From the NCBI GenBank assembly GCA_003339415.1, contig PDHQ01000414.1:1-25557 (forward strand): a stretch of DNA of 25,557 nucleotides, given 5' to 3'. Position 1 is the stretch's first letter. Every line of letters starts with the position of its first letter. The notes beneath the pieces are model-generated. The model was given only the letters and a program-made list of their open reading frames with translations, was not told the DNA's origin and ran no database searches. Position numbers and translations under genes: made by a program. The stretch comes from Ophiocordyceps camponoti-saundersi (nom. inval.) (lineage: Eukaryota; Ascomycota; Sordariomycetes; Hypocreales; Ophiocordycipitaceae). Below, piece after piece: positions 23,101 through 25,557 of the stretch.

Positions 23101-23340
23101 TCTTTATTAATAGCTATCTTAAACTTTTTTTATAATTTTTTAATAATAACTTATCTTTTAATAAATATAAGATTAAAGAAATCCTTATTACGAAAAATAC
23201 TCGCAGGTAACGCCCGTAAGGCTAACCCCCTTATTATTAAGCGTTAGTAAAATAGAAAAGATACGTTACGCTAACTTAAGAGCTATTAGATAGCTTATAA
23301 TATTACGCTATTTTAGATAATTATAAGTTACGCTAAGGAG
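19860..23340 (+). pseudogene. gypsy-2 pol: RT, RNase H, integrase, chromodomain
   Basis: RT: duplicated N-terminal part, then 'FTKLNI' (catalytic Asp to Asn, 20715-20717), 'EEYLTTFRT', 'FEYL', 'ALFQQYIN' and YLNN for YLDD (20901-20912). Next are 'VRLDLAKI' and 'SFISFINFYRNFI' (near 21147-21185). RNase H: 'VNYLS' (Asp to Asn, 21354-21356), 'YNKKLF' (for YDKELL) and 'INYKALKYF' (for TDHKALKYF, 21558-21584). Integrase: an HHCC-like finger about 22040-22190 with one His still CAC (22080-22082). The catalytic triad is N (22266-22268), N (22449-22451) and E (22557-22559); the last two are separated by 35 residues, the DD35E spacing. 'NSGIERINQEV' stands for TDGGTERINQEV. A C-terminal domain follows, then a chromodomain (23160-23340): 'YKIKEIL', 'ALVK-stop-KRY' (Trp to stop) and 'LT-stop-ELLDSL' (for PTWEPLDSL). 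All are read in frame 3. Confidence 0.93.
20199..20706 (+). repeat. tandem duplication in gypsy-2 RT, copy 2
   Basis: Second unit, joined directly to the rest of RT: after 'SSAR' it continues into 'FTKLNI' at 20703-20720. The 'DYRALN' equivalent lies at 20610-20627, 507 bases after that of copy 1, i.e. 169 codons, so frame 3 is kept across the duplication. Differences between units are mostly transitions, including paired changes such as ACG to ATA. Confidence 0.92.
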
Positions 23341-23875
23341 ATATTTATATATATAATAGCTTTAAATATATTTTTTTATTTAAACTTAATTAAGTAAATT
23401 CCTCCCCCTTTTTAGTAAATTCTTTTTAGCTTATTACGCCCCGCCCTCCTTCTATCCTTATCCTTTCTATTATTATTATAACGTATTTAGTATATTTTTC
23501 TAACTATCCTCCTTAATATTATTAGCCGCCTATACTTAGCTTAAATTATTATAGCTATAAAGGAGTATATTAAGCTTAAATAATAACTTACTATATAAGT
23601 AATTATAACTCTTAGCCGCGGGCGAAGGCGACTATAAAGGCTAATTTAGCTTAGCTAAAGCGCGATAAAATTAGCTTTAGGGCTTAGCTTAATATATTTA
23701 AGTATTAGGTAGCGTAGAAAACGCGTAGTTAAAAGGGCGGGGGGCGCGGGTTAATAATAAAAGGGCGGCGAGATTAATAAGGGCCGTATAAATATTATAA
23801 TTAGCTTTAAGCTACTATTAATAATCCTTAGCCTTAGTAGCCGCCTCCTCCCGCTATAAGGTAAGAATATTTTAT

Positions 23876-23926
23876 TATATTTACTTTTACTATTATAAGG
23901 ATTCTTTATAGTAAAAGGTAAATATA
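23876..23926. repeat. hairpin, 17-18 bp stem
   Basis: The arm at 23876-23892 pairs with 23909-23926 with one mismatch or bulge; the loop of 16 bases contains AAGGATTC. It lies in the gypsy-2 3' region. Function unknown. It may be a transcript structure of the element or a small inverted insertion. Confidence 0.75.
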
Positions 23927-24000
23927 TTAAGGCTAAAAATAACTTACCTTTATTATAAAGCTTAATATTATTAATATTAATATATAGCGTTACTTATTCC

Positions 24001-24044
24001 GCGGTAATATATTAATAATATAAGTATAGAAATAATATTACCGC
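24001..24044. repeat. hairpin with perfect 10-bp arms
   Basis: GCGGTAATAT at 24001-24010 is the exact reverse complement of ATATTACCGC at 24035-24044, with a 24-base AT-rich loop. It stands out because the GCGG/CCGC ends are uncommon in the surrounding sequence. Confidence 0.8.
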
Positions 24045-24644
24045 TAAAAAGGATAAGAGTATTAAAGCTAAATAGCTTAGATAATAAGGATAAGAAAATA
24101 TTAGCTATAAAATAGAGGGTAAATCGTATAATATCGAGCTATATTTTAAAGTAGTTAGCGCGGGCTTAAAAAATAAGCGTTAAGATAGCGCGCTAGCTAG
24201 AAATAATACTATTATAGGCGCGGGCAGGCGTTTAGATAGCTTCGTTATTAGTAGCTATATTCTATAAATTATAGGTAGCCCGCCGAGAATATATATCCCT
24301 AGCGAAGAGGTGCTTTTCTTATAAGTACTTATAATACTAAAAATAGCACGCTTAGTAAGCTACTACTTAGCTATAAATATAATTAGCTATCTTATTATTT
24401 ATTAAATTATTTAAATAAGGTATATATATATATAATACCTTTATTAGTAGCGTAATATTTTTATTATTACTATCTCTTTATATAATATACTCTCTTATAG
24501 CGTAAGTTAGAGTAAATAGAGCGGCTAATATACTAATATAATAATATAAAAAAGTAATATACTAATAGAAAAAATAACGTAAGGCGGTAGCGTAGCGATA
24601 GTACGAAGATAATAAGATTAATACTTTTAAAATAGGTAATATAT

Positions 24645-24670
24645 AGAAAAAGAAAAAAAAGGAAGAAAAA
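24645..24670 (+). other. polypurine tract of gypsy-2
   Basis: A 26-base uninterrupted purine run (A-rich with AAGGAAG) lies directly before LTR copy C. It is the expected primer site for plus-strand synthesis at the 3' LTR of a gypsy element. It resembles the tract at 1068-1095. All-purine sequence contains no CA or TG, so RIP leaves it intact. Confidence 0.75.
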
Positions 24671-24914
24671 CGCGTAAGGGAATTTTTATTTTATTTTAAC
24701 TTATACCCCTGCTAGAGATAGATATACTTTTTTCCTAGGGCGGCGGGGTATATAAGGGATTCGGGCTATACCTAAATAACTAAGTTATATAAGGTAATTA
24801 GTTATATTTACGCGCGATACGCGCGCGGATTACTTACCCCTATTAGGCGTTATAACCCCTTTTATATAGCTTTTTATAGTTATTCTAAATAATAAAGTTA
24901 CCTCCTCGTAAATA
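24671..24914 (+). mobile_element. LTR copy C: 3' LTR of gypsy-2
   Basis: An LTR of about 244 bases, the most complete copy. It begins after the polypurine tract with CGCGTAAGGG and carries TATAAGGGAT (24751-24760), a CGCGCGATACGCGCGCG block (about 24810-24828), TATATAG (about 24863-24869), AATAAA (24891-24896), and ends at AAATA (24914). Where copy B has CACGTGG, copy C has TATATAA, so copy C was mutated further. The expected terminal TG and CA are not visible, as RIP would remove them. Confidence 0.82.
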
Positions 24915-25557
24915 GCTTAGAGGCCGAACCCTTATAGCCCTAACTTTTATAATAGCTAATAATAAACTTTAGAAGAAACTAATAAAACTTAAATAATACC
25001 CTCGTTTAGTTATTAAGAAAGAAAAATAATAAAGAAAAATTATAACTAAGTTTTATAAGTAAATAAGCTATAAAGAAAGAGAAGTTATATATAACTTTAT
25101 TAAAAAACGCTATTAGTAGCTAAGCTTATAAAATTATATAAGTGCTACTATCTTAACTTACCTTATTTGCTAGAAATTTAACGTATAATAATCTAGAATA
25201 TAAATACTAGTTAAAAGTACTATTATTATATAAGCAGTATTTATTATATAAACAGCTTAATAATATATTTTATATAATAAAGTAAAAATATTAGTATTTA
25301 GTATTTAAATTACGGCTAAACCTCGGAAGGTTAAATACCGGATAATAAGATAAAATAATAAAGATAAGAATAATAAATAAAATTCCTAAGATAAGAAGAA
25401 TAGTTAGAGACGGTTAAAAACGGAAAGAAATATTAGCTATTATAAATAAAGAATTATCTATTATAATTTATTATTAGCTTAGAAGCTAATAGAATATAAT
25501 AGAATAGAATAAAGCTATTCTATTCGCTAAGGAATATAGTAGATTTAAAATTAAAAG
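24915..25557. other. flank of gypsy-2; no gene recognised
   Basis: RIPed, AT-rich sequence with five CA/TG survivors (25143, 25168, 25235 and 25253, plus none in the last 300 bases; 24710 lies in the LTR). It does not contain the missing integrase of gypsy-1, so gypsy-2 did not simply split gypsy-1 in two. Two perfect small hairpins occur at the end: 25473-25480 with 25483-25490, and 25502-25510 with 25517-25525. Confidence 0.6.
25473..25525. repeat. pair of short perfect hairpins
   Basis: ATTAGCTT/AAGCTAAT (8-bp stem, 2-base loop) is followed by GAATAGAAT/ATTCTATTC (9-bp stem, loop AAAGCT). Low-complexity AATAG units surround them. There is no T-run or other sign that they act as terminators. 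Confidence 0.65.

Larger units (their letters stand above)
23341..24644. other. gypsy-2 3' internal region, no gene recognised
   Basis: The pol frame loses recognisable similarity after the chromodomain. The region includes G+C-richer patches (23610-23760 and 24140-24240, with GCGCGGG and GGCGGCG), which RIP leaves because they contain CG, CC and GG but no CA or TG. CA/TG survivors are at 24225, 24311 and 24347. It holds two clear hairpins (listed separately). It may be a 3' untranslated region or carry an additional degraded coding segment. Confidence 0.6.
17889..24914 (+). mobile_element. gypsy-2: Ty3/gypsy chromovirus, nearly full length, RIPed
   Basis: A 7.0-kb element with 5' LTR (copy B), gag region, RT, RNase H, integrase with chromodomain, polypurine tract and 3' LTR (copy C), all in + orientation. 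Frame 3 carries the recognisable pol domains from about 20031 to 23340. The integrase DD35E spacing and the chromodomain place it among the chromoviruses, whose chromodomain can steer integration towards heterochromatin. Beyond RIP it carries a tandem duplication in RT and a truncated 5' LTR. Target-site duplications could not be identified because the 5' end is missing. Confidence 0.88.

Noticed and set aside
23161..23240. A tRNA-like segment around CTCGCAGGTAACGCCCG
   Set aside because: No cloverleaf with acceptor, anticodon and T-arm could be drawn, and the stretch reads in frame as the gypsy-2 chromodomain.

Overview
The window looks like a block of AT-rich constitutive heterochromatin from a filamentous ascomycete (Pezizomycotina), made of retrotransposon relics saturated by repeat-induced point mutation (RIP). 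CpA and its complement TpG are almost absent: by eye I find about 46 sites on both strands in 25.6 kb. TpA is everywhere, and CpG, CpT and CpC persist even in runs such as CGCGCG. This is the CpA-to-TpA signature of RIP, not general AT bias. As a result almost no ATG remains (six on +, two on -), and nearly every reading frame is broken by TAA/TAG from former Gln, Arg and Trp codons. I see no intact gene, tRNA, rRNA or CRISPR array.

Layout: (1) 70-300 is a pure 77-unit TTA microsatellite. (2) 1068-1407 is a polypurine tract plus an LTR (copy A). (3) 1434-3969 (+) and 5678-8221 (-) are two copies of the 3' part of a Ty1/copia element. They form an inverted repeat with 2.5-kb arms around a 1.7-kb spacer, with the element 3' ends facing each other. 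The right copy continues on the minus strand through its reverse transcriptase to about 8970 and probably further. (4) About 9000-12600 is RIPed sequence with unassigned minus-strand coding remnants. (5) About 12.9-17.88 kb is a Ty3/gypsy element on + ('gypsy-1') with gag, zinc knuckle, possible protease, RT and RNase H. It lacks integrase and abuts a truncated LTR. (6) 17889-24914 is a second, structurally almost complete Ty3/gypsy element on + ('gypsy-2', a chromovirus): 5' LTR (copy B, U3 end missing), gag region, RT, RNase H, DD35E integrase, chromodomain, polypurine tract and 3' LTR (copy C). Its RT carries an internal tandem duplication of about 507 bp. (7) 24915-25557 is flanking RIPed DNA.

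The elements were recognised by translating through RIP changes. Asp appears as Asn, Glu as Lys, Cys/His as Tyr, and Gln/Arg/Trp as stop, while motif order and spacing are kept. For example, the integrase catalytic triad reads N-N-E with exactly 35 residues between the second and third positions. The most informative observations concern the mutational process: surviving CpA lies overwhelmingly in 5'-GCA-3', and duplicated copies differ by transitions, often as paired CG/TA switches. I see no candidate for a new functional system.
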